Shown here: positions 32,327 through 40,542 of the stretch, piece by piece
How the letters are laid out: every line of letters begins with the position of its first letter
Position numbering within the stretch: the first letter of the stretch is position 1
From: FEN-1219 sp039933105
GTDB lineage: Bacteria > Pseudomonadota > Gammaproteobacteria > Steroidobacterales > Rariloculaceae
Direction of reading: 5' to 3'
DNA length: 64,000 nt
Assembly: GCA_039933105.1 (NCBI GenBank)
Contig: JBDTOT010000011.1
Location: forward strand, 48,219 to 112,218
Notes under the pieces: generated by a model
The model's database searches: none
Seen by the model: the letters and a program-made list of their open reading frames with translations, nothing else
Told to the model about the DNA's origin: nothing
Program-made: the position numbers and the translations under genes

Positions 32327-33448
32327 ATGTCGACGCGGCTCGCCATCGGTTTCGCGGTGCTCGTGACCACGAGCAGCGCTTTCGGCCACCACGGTTTCGG
32401 CAATATCGACGCCACTAAAACCGTGATGCTCGAGGGCACGCTCACGGGCGTGGACTTCGTTAATCCGCACGCCTACCTGTACTTCGACACGGTGGGCGCC
32501 GATGGGAAACAGCTGAAGATGCGTTGCGAGATGCGAGCGGCAACGGTGCTGCGGCGTTCGGGTTGGTCCCCAGAAATGTTCGTCGCGGGAAAACACGTAA
32601 CGGTCAACGGTCACCCGCATCGCGAGGACACGTCCACCTGTTACGTCGAGGATCTGACGATTGGTGACGCGCCGAAGCTCGTTCGCTATCAGCAATTGAC
32701 GTCGGCGACCGGGCCAGCCAATTCGAGCCGGCCCGCGCGGCGGCCGAGCGGCGAACCGAACATTTCCGGCGATTGGGCACAGGAACAGTATCTGATAGCG
32801 CGCGCGCCGAACGGGCGCGGCGGTCTCGTGCCGAAGAGCATGGTCGCCGCCGTCGAGGCGGGCACCGTGCAGGTCGCCGATTTGCCGAACAATGGCTGGG
32901 GCGCGCGGCCCGTGACGTTCACGTCTGCCGGCCAGGCTGCCGCGGATGCGATGAAGAAGGTCAAGCCCGAGGACAGTACCCGCGCACGGTGCGAGATCAC
33001 GAGCGTCTTGTTCGACTGGGTATTCGATGGGCCGGTCAACCGCATCAACCAGACCGAGGACACGATCACGATCGAGTATGGCCGCGGGCTGAAGCGCGTC
33101 GTCTATATGAAGGTCGCTGCGCACCCGGCCGGTGTCGCGCAGAGCCGCGGAGGGCACTCCATTGGCCGCTGGGACGGCGACACGTTGGTGGTCGACACGG
33201 TAGGTTTCGCCGCCGGCAGCCTCGCCGGCACCGTGCCGCACAGCGACAGGTTGCACGTGATCGAGCGTTTTACCTTGGATTCCAAGACGCTCGCACTGAA
33301 GCGCGATTACGAGGCGGAGGATCCCGCAGACTTCACCGACAAGTACGCGGGCAGCGATACGGTGCTGCCGGCCGATGCGCCGTACGCGGACGACAAATGC
33401 CAGGACCTCACGTACCGCAACTACTCGCAGGGCACGCCGAAAAAGTAG
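32327..33448 (+). CDS. Exported DUF6152 protein with C-terminal extension domain
   Basis: 373 residues from ATG 32327 (GAGG ribosome site); a longer frame from 32171 is not credible. Cleavage after SAFG leaves HHGFGNID. The architecture is that of 23826-24977: DUF6152 (VNPHAYLYFDTVGADGK, MRCEMRAATV, GHPHREDTSTCY), GEPNISGDWA, then GHSIGRWDGDTLVVDTVGF and VIERFTLDSK. Function unknown. It shares a 159-base divergent promoter region with the 31166-32167 gene. Confidence 0.86.
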   Translation: MSTRLAIGFAVLVTTSSAFGHHGFGNIDATKTVMLEGTLTGVDFVNPHAYLYFDTVGADGKQLKMRCEMRAATVLRRSGWSPEMFVAGKHVTVNGHPHREDTSTCYVEDLTIGDAPKLVRYQQLTSATGPANSSRPARRPSGEPNISGDWAQEQYLIARAPNGRGGLVPKSMVAAVEAGTVQVADLPNNGWGARPVTFTSAGQAAADAMKKVKPEDSTRARCEITSVLFDWVFDGPVNRINQTEDTITIEYGRGLKRVVYMKVAAHPAGVAQSRGGHSIGRWDGDTLVVDTVGFAAGSLAGTVPHSDRLHVIERFTLDSKTLALKRDYEAEDPADFTDKYAGSDTVLPADAPYADDKCQDLTYRNYSQGTPKK

Positions 33449-33482
33449 CGGCACGCCGTAACCGACTTCCGCAACCAACACG

Positions 33483-34184
33483 ATGCAAATTTCCCGCGAG
33501 CGCCTGCACGGTGCGGCAACGGCCACGCATGACGACGCAAAGCGGCACCTTTGTGTGGGCTGCGTGCCCGCCGAGTGCGCTGCTGTTGCGGGGCGGCTTG
33601 CGCGCGAGCTCGATGGCGGGTTCGCTGCCGCCAAACAGGCGGGCGCTGCCGTCGCGTGTGAGCCCGGTTGCAACTTCTGCTGCCATTTACGCGTCAGCGT
33701 TTTCGAGCACGAAGCCGTAGCCGTGGTGCATCACCTGCGGACTCGTCTCTCGCCCGCCGCTGCCGCAACGGTCGAGCGGCGCATCGTGGAGAACGCGGCG
33801 CGAATCGACGCGATGACGGTAGCGCAACATTACGCGGCGCGCATGCCGTGCGCACTGCTCGTCGACGGCCGCTGTTGCGCATACGACGCGCGGCCGTCCG
33901 CGTGCGCCGCGCATCACTCTTTGAGCCGCGCGCGTTGCGAGCACGCGTTTGCGCATCCGGAGCACCACGGCACACCGAAGAACAGCCGTCCTGCTTCGCT
34001 GGAATTGCAGACGCTCGGCGACGCCTTGATCGCCGCTACGCACTCGGCCCTCGAGGCCAACGGCAGGACTGCGAACCGCAACGAGCTGCATCAATGCCTG
34101 CGCGATCTGCTCGTGAAGAGCGCGACCGCGGATACCTCATCAACCACCAACGGAGACACACAATGTCAGCCGCTTTCGACGTGA
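33483..34184 (+). CDS. YkgJ-type cysteine-cluster protein
   Basis: 233 residues, cytosolic. The cysteine cluster is CEPGCNFCCHL followed downstream by MPCALLVDGRCCAY, PSACAAHHS and RCEHAF, as in the YkgJ family (zinc- or iron-chelating, function unclear). The N-terminal part is Ala/Arg-rich and probably variable. The gene overlaps the next one by 22 bases in another frame, which implies translational coupling with a small membrane protein. Confidence 0.83.
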   Translation: MQISRERLHGAATATHDDAKRHLCVGCVPAECAAVAGRLARELDGGFAAAKQAGAAVACEPGCNFCCHLRVSVFEHEAVAVVHHLRTRLSPAAAATVERRIVENAARIDAMTVAQHYAARMPCALLVDGRCCAYDARPSACAAHHSLSRARCEHAFAHPEHHGTPKNSRPASLELQTLGDALIAATHSALEANGRTANRNELHQCLRDLLVKSATADTSSTTNGDTQCQPLST

Positions 34185-34390
34185 TCATGCGCATCGTCTA
34201 CAACCTGCTTGGACTGCTGATGATTCTGATGGGCTGCGGCTGGATGATGCAGGGGTTGAACGTGGGCCCCAGCTGGCTTCTGCAGGGGTTCATGGTCAGC
34301 GACATCCACTGGACGTACTACGGCGCGATCCTTGCTGTCGTCGGCATCGCGGCAGTCATTTGGAGCAACACGCGCCGCCGCGCTCGCTGA
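34163..34390 (+). CDS. Small two-span membrane protein
   Basis: 75 residues from ATG 34163 with a CGGAG ribosome site at spacing 8. Two membrane spans (MRIVYNLLGLLMILMGCGW and YYGAILAVVGIAAVIW) are joined by a short loop with an IHWTYY segment. It starts inside the end of the YkgJ-type gene (22-base overlap). Small inner-membrane proteins of this kind are widespread and mostly unassigned. Confidence 0.75.
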   Translation: MSAAFDVIMRIVYNLLGLLMILMGCGWMMQGLNVGPSWLLQGFMVSDIHWTYYGAILAVVGIAAVIWSNTRRRAR

Positions 34391-34410
34391 CGCAGCTAGA
34401 GCTCGCGGAA

Positions 34411-35880
34411 TTAGTGCGCTGTTGCGGGCGCGACAGCGTCTGGTTTGCGGATAAACAGCGCACACACGACGGCGCACAGCGAGGCGATGGCTCCGCACAA
34501 AAAAGCCGCGCGAATCCCAGCCGCCAATGCTTCGAGCGCTGGCGCCCCACCGCCGAGCACTCGTGCACTCTCGGCAGACATCAGTGCGATGAACAACGCC
34601 ACGCCGGCCGCGCCGGCAAGCTGCTGCGTGGACCCGAGTACGGCGCTGCCGTGTGCGTACAACTGAGGCTTGACCGAGGACAGACTCACCGTGAATAGGG
34701 GCGTGAACAGCAGCGCGAAGCCAACGCTCATGATGAGATGGCCCACGAGGATGTAGGGGACGGGCGTTGCCGGGCCGAGCAGCGTCATCGCCCACAGCAC
34801 AGCCGTCACGATCAGAACGCCGGGTATCAACAGGCTCGCGGGGCCGACGCGGTCGTACTGTTTGCCAACAGGCGGCCCCAGCAAACCCATCAGCAGCCCG
34901 CCTGGCAGCAGCAACAGGCCCGTCTGTAACGTGCTCAAACCGCGCACGTTCTGCAAGTAGATGGGCAGCACGATCAGCGTACCGAGTAGCGCCATCATCA
35001 TGATGGCCATCAGCACCACTGACACCGTGAAGTTTCGCGATGTGAATGTACGCAGGTCGAGCAACGCTCGGTCGTGCCGTTGCAGCGCAAGTTGGCGCAC
35101 GACGAACGCGACGATCCCAACCGCGCCGATCGCGAGCGGCGCCCAGGCCGGGAAGCTTTGCGGCGCAGTCGGTGCGCCGACGAGGCTCAAGCCGTATACG
35201 CCGCCGCCGAAGCCTATAGCCGACAGCAGCACGGAGCCGAAGTCGAGCGGCGCTTCTCGAGGCGTGGTCACGTTCTCGATGCGGCGTGCGCCGAGCACCA
35301 GCGCTGCGATCGCGATGGGAAACACCAATACGAACAGCCATCGCCAGGACAGGAAGCTCAAGATGAGCCCCGAGATAGTGGGGCCGATCGCCGGCGCAAC
35401 CGAAATCACGATCGAGATGTTGCCCATCGTTTTGCCGCGAGACTGCGGCGGTACCAGTGTCATGACCGTCATCATCAGCAGCGGGAACATGATCGCGGTG
35501 CCCGACGCCTGAATCACGCGAGCGATCACGAGCACGGGGAGGCCCGGCGCGAGCGCGGCGACGAGCGTACCCAGACAGAACAGCGTCATCGCCGTGATGA
35601 AGAGCGTGCGTGTGTGGAACCGCTGGAGGAGAAAGCCGGTGATCGGAATCACGACGGCCATCGTCAGCAGGAACGCAGTCGTGAGCCACTGGGCAGCGCC
35701 CGCGTCGACGCCAAGACTTGCCATCAGGGGCGGAATGGCCACGCCCATGATCGTTTCGTTGAGGATCACGACAAACGCCGACACCAGCAGCAGCCGAATC
35801 ACCATCGCGTGCTGCGGGGCGATTTGCCCGGTGTCGGGCGCAGGTGTTGCGGCCGCAACGTCCGCGGGATTCGTTGTCAT
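34411..35880 (-). CDS. MFS multidrug transporter, DHA2 (EmrB/QacA) family
   Basis: 489 residues from ATG 35880, consistent with 14 membrane spans. The N-terminal half has the DHA2 motifs LNETIMGVAIPPLM, WLTTAFLLTMAVVIPITGFL and RVIQASGTAIMFPLLMM; the antiporter motif C-like segment is SVAPAIGPTISGLIL. Probably exports drugs or other hydrophobic compounds with proton antiport. No fusion-protein (EmrA-like) gene is adjacent, and the plus-strand gene upstream converges on it. Confidence 0.88.
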   Translation of the reverse strand: MTTNPADVAAATPAPDTGQIAPQHAMVIRLLLVSAFVVILNETIMGVAIPPLMASLGVDAGAAQWLTTAFLLTMAVVIPITGFLLQRFHTRTLFITAMTLFCLGTLVAALAPGLPVLVIARVIQASGTAIMFPLLMMTVMTLVPPQSRGKTMGNISIVISVAPAIGPTISGLILSFLSWRWLFVLVFPIAIAALVLGARRIENVTTPREAPLDFGSVLLSAIGFGGGVYGLSLVGAPTAPQSFPAWAPLAIGAVGIVAFVVRQLALQRHDRALLDLRTFTSRNFTVSVVLMAIMMMALLGTLIVLPIYLQNVRGLSTLQTGLLLLPGGLLMGLLGPPVGKQYDRVGPASLLIPGVLIVTAVLWAMTLLGPATPVPYILVGHLIMSVGFALLFTPLFTVSLSSVKPQLYAHGSAVLGSTQQLAGAAGVALFIALMSAESARVLGGGAPALEALAAGIRAAFLCGAIASLCAVVCALFIRKPDAVAPATAH

Positions 35881-35987
35881 GATCAGAGGCTCGCCGGGTT
35901 CGGAAGGACACACCAACCGTGGTGGGGCCGGCGCGAAGAGCGCGCATTCTAACGAGCGGCCGGCCGTGCGACCACTACGGCGAGACG

Positions 35988-36623
35988 TCAGTCCTCGTCC
36001 TTGCCCTTGTTTTTGTCTTTGGTGAAGACGAGCTCTGGCGCGAGCATGTCTTCGGCGGGCGCTTCTTCCGGCGCAGGGACCTGTGCCGCGAGATTGGAGC
36101 CGCCGGTGGACGCCTCGCGCTTCGTCAGCCAACCCGCGCCGGCCATGAGCTGATTGATCGTGCCTTCGCCGCTCTCAGACGTATCGGTGGCAGCGGCCGC
36201 GGCCGGCCCCGTCCAACCGCTCCGACGCGTTTGCGCGCGCAGCTGATCGCGGTCGAGCTTCGACTGCTCGAGCTCCGCGCGCGTCTCCCTCAGCAGTCGA
36301 ACGGTTGCTTCATGATCGGCGCCGTAGGCTACTTCGTGAGCTTTTTGATCGGCGACCGCCTTTTCGACAGCGGCGAGTTTTGCGCGCGTGTCGGCGAGTT
36401 GTTTCGCATAACTTTTCTCAAGGATTTCCGTCTTGAAGCGCAGAGTGTCGCTCGCCTCGCGCAGCGTTCCGGCGTTGGTCCGCTCCTCTGCGAGCTGTCG
36501 CTCGAGCTCTGCGATCTTCGCGTCACGTTCCGCGATAACGGACTGGCCGGTCTGGCTGGCGTCGGCCACCGGACCCTGATTAGGGTCACCCGCGGGAATC
36601 TTGGTGGCTTTGGACGAGAGCAT
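35988..36623 (-). CDS. Coiled-coil protein of unknown function
   Basis: 211 residues, no signal peptide or membrane segment. Residues 30-135 are heptad-rich (ERDAKIAELERQLAEERTN, AKLAAVEKAVADQKAHE, RETRAELEQSKLDRDQL), predicting a long coiled coil. A Gly/Ala/Thr-rich hinge follows with GTINQLMAGAGWLTKREAS, and the tail ends in KDKNKGKDED. I do not recognise a family. It could be structural or bind another protein; gene context (MFS pump, exported protein) gives no clue. Confidence 0.7.
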   Translation of the reverse strand: MLSSKATKIPAGDPNQGPVADASQTGQSVIAERDAKIAELERQLAEERTNAGTLREASDTLRFKTEILEKSYAKQLADTRAKLAAVEKAVADQKAHEVAYGADHEATVRLLRETRAELEQSKLDRDQLRAQTRRSGWTGPAAAAATDTSESGEGTINQLMAGAGWLTKREASTGGSNLAAQVPAPEEAPAEDMLAPELVFTKDKNKGKDED

Positions 36624-36776
36624 GCCGCATAGGCTAGTCGGGCAACGGCGGCGGGACGTGGAAACAGATCACAGGTCTAGCGTTCGTCCGCAGCGAGCTG
36701 TGCCACCTCGTGGGGCGTGCTTGACCGCTGACGCGTCAACGTTTTTACTCAATTTCTACGGCTCTGGGGGGAGACG

Positions 36777-38093
36777 ATGGTTCAGTTGCGTACGGCGATG
36801 GGGGTGGCGCTCGCGGCGCTGGTGATGGGTGCTGGCGTGCAGCCGGCGAGCGCACAGCTGAAGCCTCCCGTGGTAGCGGGCCTTCGTGGCGCGCCGTTCC
36901 CTGCGGGGAATCCGCCGCCCGACCTGCCGAGCTATGGCGATGGGCCCGACTGGGACGGCAAACCGCCGCCAGGTATCCAGCCGCTCGCGATGGATCTCTT
37001 CAAGAGCAAGGATTTCTACAAAGACCGCGACCACTGGCTCGACCCGCGCTATTGGCGATGTAACAGCCCTCGACAGATCACTGACATGCGCAGCGGCGGC
37101 GCTGGCTCCGGCACGTCCGATCCGCGCATCGGCAAGAGTCCGCCCCTCTCTGCGCGTTGGGGCGACTGCGGTAAAGACTGGGCGCGCGAAAACATCGTGA
37201 GCCCGTACGCGTTCAAAACTGCGAAGGATCACTACGACGCGTTGCTCGCGGCGGCCCGCGCGCGCGGCGGTCCGACGAAGCATACGTACGCCACGATGCC
37301 GAAATGGGATGGCGTCTACGGCGAGTACCTGCCCCAAGGGCGACGCGTTTGGAACTACGGCCGTGCGACGCAGGTGCCGACGTTCCTTTCGTTACTCAAG
37401 CCGGAGTACCAGGAGCGCATGGTTCGCCAGCTGTATCACGAAGGCATCGATGCGGCGCACCAGTGGTCGGCGTCGTACTGCTGGCCGGAGGGGTTCATGC
37501 GGCAATGGGCCACAGGTCCGAAGCCGCAGCGTTTCATCGTGACGCCGGACGTCGTGGTGTTCATGGGTAGCGGCAGCGGCAACATGTGGCGTGTGGTGCA
37601 TCTGAACCGCGAACTTCCGTTCGGTCAGGACATTCCGCAGTGGTACGGCGACACGGTTGGATTCTGGGACGGTGACGCGCTGATCACGCGCACCGCAAAC
37701 GTTCAGGCATGGACGCAACACACGACGTGGGAGTTCAGCTATGCCTTCGAAACCGTCGAGATCGTGACCCCCGTGCACGACGCAAGCGGAAAGTTCCTGG
37801 GTGTCGATTGGGAGACCGTGATCTACGACCCTGAAGCTCTCGCGCAGCCCGTGCGGATTCTCTGGTTCCGCAACTACCAACAGGGCTGGGGCACGGCGGA
37901 TCGTCTCGGCTGGGCGGAATGCACTCGCAGTCTGTATCCCATCGACGGCTATGCGACGCAGGTCGCGCCGGGACAAGTGATTCCGTTCAAGGTACCGGAC
38001 ATGCTCGACCGACCGTGGGCGCGTATATGGGAAGACAATTTCGAGAAAGACATGGACAAGCCGAAGCACGAGCTCGATCTCGGCTTCAAGTGA
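36777..38093 (+). CDS. Exported protein of unknown function, paralogue of the 21685-23151 product
   Basis: 438 residues, GGGGGGAG ribosome site, signal peptide ending near QPASAQ. It shares with its paralogue MDLFKSKDFYKDRDHW, DPRYWRCNS, SPYAFKTAKDHYDALLA, GGPTKHTYAT, QLYHEGIDAAHQWSASYCW, PEGFMRQW, WYGDTVGFWDGDALITRT and PDMLDRPWARIWEDNFEKDM. The last segments show a conserved C-terminal region of unknown role. It is followed 26 bases later by a DUF6152 gene with a strong ribosome site, so the two form an operon. Confidence 0.86.
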   Translation: MVQLRTAMGVALAALVMGAGVQPASAQLKPPVVAGLRGAPFPAGNPPPDLPSYGDGPDWDGKPPPGIQPLAMDLFKSKDFYKDRDHWLDPRYWRCNSPRQITDMRSGGAGSGTSDPRIGKSPPLSARWGDCGKDWARENIVSPYAFKTAKDHYDALLAAARARGGPTKHTYATMPKWDGVYGEYLPQGRRVWNYGRATQVPTFLSLLKPEYQERMVRQLYHEGIDAAHQWSASYCWPEGFMRQWATGPKPQRFIVTPDVVVFMGSGSGNMWRVVHLNRELPFGQDIPQWYGDTVGFWDGDALITRTANVQAWTQHTTWEFSYAFETVEIVTPVHDASGKFLGVDWETVIYDPEALAQPVRILWFRNYQQGWGTADRLGWAECTRSLYPIDGYATQVAPGQVIPFKVPDMLDRPWARIWEDNFEKDMDKPKHELDLGFK

Positions 38094-38119
38094 AGAGCGG
38101 GTCGGGGAAAGGGGTAACC

Positions 38120-38635
38120 ATGAAATTCAAAATTACGACGGCTGCCAAACGACTGCTGGTGGTGGCAAGCGCAAGCGCCATGTGCGTCGCGACGGGAACT
38201 GCGGGCGCGCATCATTCGTACGCGATGTACGACGGCAGCGTATATCGCGTGTTCACGGGCGTCATGGTGCGCGTCGTGCCGAATGCCGCGCATTTCGAGA
38301 TGCACTTCGTGCCGTTGAACGACAAGCGCGACGCTCTCGTGCGCGATGAAAGCGGTGAGCCCGTCGTGTGGGTCGTGCAAATGGAAAGTGCGGCCACCGC
38401 CTTCAAGCACGGCATCACGCGTGAGAGTTTTCCGCAGGGCACCGTCATGAGCATGGGAGTGCATCCGCGCCGCGACGGCAAAGCTGCCGGTGATCGCGGC
38501 GATTCGGGGCTCTTCAAGTGCCCCATGGGCAAGGCGCCGGCGGCGGGTAAGCACTGTGACTCCGTCGAGGGCGCTCAGGCATTTGGTGAAGGAGATTTGC
38601 CGCCGGAAGGCGCCGTGCGTAAGCGTCACGAATGA
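38120..38635 (+). CDS. Exported DUF6152-like protein
   Basis: 171 residues from ATG 38120 (GGGAAAGGGG ribosome site). A signal peptide cut after TAGA leaves HHSYAMYDG. It has the DUF6152 pattern of strands (VFTGVMVRVVPNAAHFEMHF, VVWVVQMESAATAFKHGIT, GTVMSMGVHPRRDGKAAG). Two cysteines occur near the end (LFKCPMGK and KHCDSVEG), which the other DUF6152 copies lack. Function unknown. Second gene of an operon with 36777-38093. Confidence 0.83.
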   Translation: MKFKITTAAKRLLVVASASAMCVATGTAGAHHSYAMYDGSVYRVFTGVMVRVVPNAAHFEMHFVPLNDKRDALVRDESGEPVVWVVQMESAATAFKHGITRESFPQGTVMSMGVHPRRDGKAAGDRGDSGLFKCPMGKAPAAGKHCDSVEGAQAFGEGDLPPEGAVRKRHE

Positions 38636-38729
38636 GCGGGGGGCGGCGTGGCGGCGGCAGAACGCGAAGGCTATAGTCAGGCGCTGATTTCGGAGCCTTA
38701 GATAAAGTACGTTCCGCGAGTGAGTTGAT

Positions 38730-38987
38730 ATGCCGCTGTACGATTTCAAATGCGCCAAATGCGGCAAGAAGTTCGAGGAGCTCGTGCGTCTCGGTGAAAC
38801 GCCACCATGCCCAAAATGCGGGTATGGCAAACCAGACGTGCTGTTCTCCGCCTCGGCCGGCGTCAGCACCGACAGCACGCGCGGGAAAGCGCTGGGGCAA
38901 GCGCGACGCGCGGCGGGCGCGGTCAAGAAAGAAAAGGACCACGCGCAGCGCGAGTACGAGCGCAACTACTTCAAGGATCACAGTTGA
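38730..38987 (+). CDS. FmdB family zinc-ribbon protein
   Basis: 85 residues. The N-terminal FmdB zinc ribbon is MPLYDFKCAKCGKKFEELV followed by PPCPKCGYGK (four cysteines in two CxxC pairs). The rest is basic and charged (GQARRAAGAVKKEKDHAQRE). Cytosolic; the family may regulate transcription, but the function is unproven. It stands alone before the second MFS gene. Confidence 0.88.
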   Translation: MPLYDFKCAKCGKKFEELVRLGETPPCPKCGYGKPDVLFSASAGVSTDSTRGKALGQARRAAGAVKKEKDHAQREYERNYFKDHS

Positions 38988-39032
38988 TCCCACTCTTCGA
39001 GCGCCGCGCCTGCTAGGCCGGCCAGCCTCCCA

Positions 39033-40463
39033 ATGAAGCCTTCCCGACTACTGCCACTGATCGTGGCCTGCGCGCTATTCATCGAGAACATGGATTCGAC
39101 CGTGCTCTCGACGTCGCTGCCGGCCATCGCAGCCGATCTCGCGACGGAGCCGATCGCGTTAAAGCTCGCGCTGACGACCTATTTACTGTCGCTCGCGGTG
39201 TTCATCCCGGTCAGCGGCTGGGTGGCCGATAGGTTCGGCGCTCAGAGCACCTTCATGACGGCGATCGCGGTGTTCCTGCTCGGCTCGATCGCTTGCGCCA
39301 TGAGCGGCTCGCTGGGCGCCCTCGTGGCCGCGCGGTTCGTGCAGGGCATGGGCGGGGCGATGATGGTGCCCGTGGGTCGGTTAGTCTTGCTGCGCAGCGT
39401 GCCGAAACACGAGCTCGTGCAGGCGCTGAGCTGGCTCACGATCCCTGCGTTGGTCGGCCCAATGGTGGGCCCGCCGCTCGGTGGATTCATCACGACGTAT
39501 TTCGACTGGCGCTGGATCTTCTTCATCAATCTGCCGTTCGGCGTTCTCGGTATGGCGCTCGCGTTCAAGTTCATTCCCAACATTCGCGACGAAACGCGGC
39601 CGCCCCTCGACTGGCTCGGATTCGCCCTGGCTGGCGGCGGCCTCGGCGCCGCGATGTTCGGATTCTCGGCTCTCGGACGGCATCTGATTTCCTCGGAGCT
39701 CGCCGTTGCCGCCCTGTCCGTTGGCGTCGCCGGTCTCGTGGGGTACCTGCTGCATGCGAGACGACATCCGCGGCCGCTGCTCGACCTGAATCTGTTCCGC
39801 TTGAGCACGTACCGCGCAGGAGTCGTAGGTGGCTCGCTGTTCCGGATTGGCATCGGCGCGTCGCCGTTCCTGTTGCCACTGATGCTGCAAATCGGCTTCG
39901 GCCTGAGTCCGGTTCAATCGGGTCTGCTGACGTTTGTGTCAGCCATCGGCGCCATATTCATGAAGACGTTGGCGGCAGCGATCTTGCGCCGTGTCGGGTT
40001 CCGCCGTGTGCTGTTGTGGAACGCGCTCGCAGCCTCGACCATGTTGTGCGCGTTCGGATTGTTCCGGCCGAGCACGCCGCATCTCGTGATCATCGCGGTG
40101 CTACTCGTGAGCGGGTGCTTTCGGTCGCTGCAATTCACAAGCTTGAACGCGATTAGTTACGCGGAGGTCGACTCTGCGCGCATGGGGCAGGCGAGCAGCC
40201 TGTCCGGCATGATGCAGCAGCTGTCGTTGTCGCTCGGCGTCGCGATCGCGGGCTACCTGCTTGAGATCGTGGGGGCGTTTTTGCAGCAGCCAGCGACGGC
40301 GGTCGAGAACTTCTACTGGGCGTTTTTGGGCGTCGGCCTGATCTCGATGAGCTCGGCGTGGTGGATGTGGCATTTGCCGCGCAACGCTGGCGCCGAGATG
40401 GCAGGGCGCGGGTCCGCCAATAGCGCCGCAGAGTCGGAAGCCGAGGAGTTGGGAGCGGTGTGA
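39033..40463 (+). CDS. MFS transporter, DHA2-type
   Basis: 476 residues, about 14 spans. Recognisable motifs: IENMDSTVLSTSLPAIA (span 1), LTTYLLSLAVFIPVSGWVADRFG (spans 2 and motif A, in part), AARFVQGMGGAMMVPVGRLVLL and PALVGPMVGPPLGGFI (motif C type). A proton-driven efflux pump is likely; the substrate is unknown. It differs clearly from the pump at 34411-35880, so the two are not a recent duplication. Confidence 0.88.
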   Translation: MKPSRLLPLIVACALFIENMDSTVLSTSLPAIAADLATEPIALKLALTTYLLSLAVFIPVSGWVADRFGAQSTFMTAIAVFLLGSIACAMSGSLGALVAARFVQGMGGAMMVPVGRLVLLRSVPKHELVQALSWLTIPALVGPMVGPPLGGFITTYFDWRWIFFINLPFGVLGMALAFKFIPNIRDETRPPLDWLGFALAGGGLGAAMFGFSALGRHLISSELAVAALSVGVAGLVGYLLHARRHPRPLLDLNLFRLSTYRAGVVGGSLFRIGIGASPFLLPLMLQIGFGLSPVQSGLLTFVSAIGAIFMKTLAAAILRRVGFRRVLLWNALAASTMLCAFGLFRPSTPHLVIIAVLLVSGCFRSLQFTSLNAISYAEVDSARMGQASSLSGMMQQLSLSLGVAIAGYLLEIVGAFLQQPATAVENFYWAFLGVGLISMSSAWWMWHLPRNAGAEMAGRGSANSAAESEAEELGAV

Positions 40464-40542
40464 TGTCGCGCGATCGCCAGCATTGATCGCACTAATCAAG
40501 TACGATCCCGACGACGATTCGTGGTGCTTTGGGGGAAGATCG

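Noticed and set aside
34166..35947. Second open frame on the minus strand overlapping the MFS gene
   Set aside because: Arg/Asp-rich with no membrane segments; the true gene (34411-35880) has 14 hydrophobic spans in another frame.
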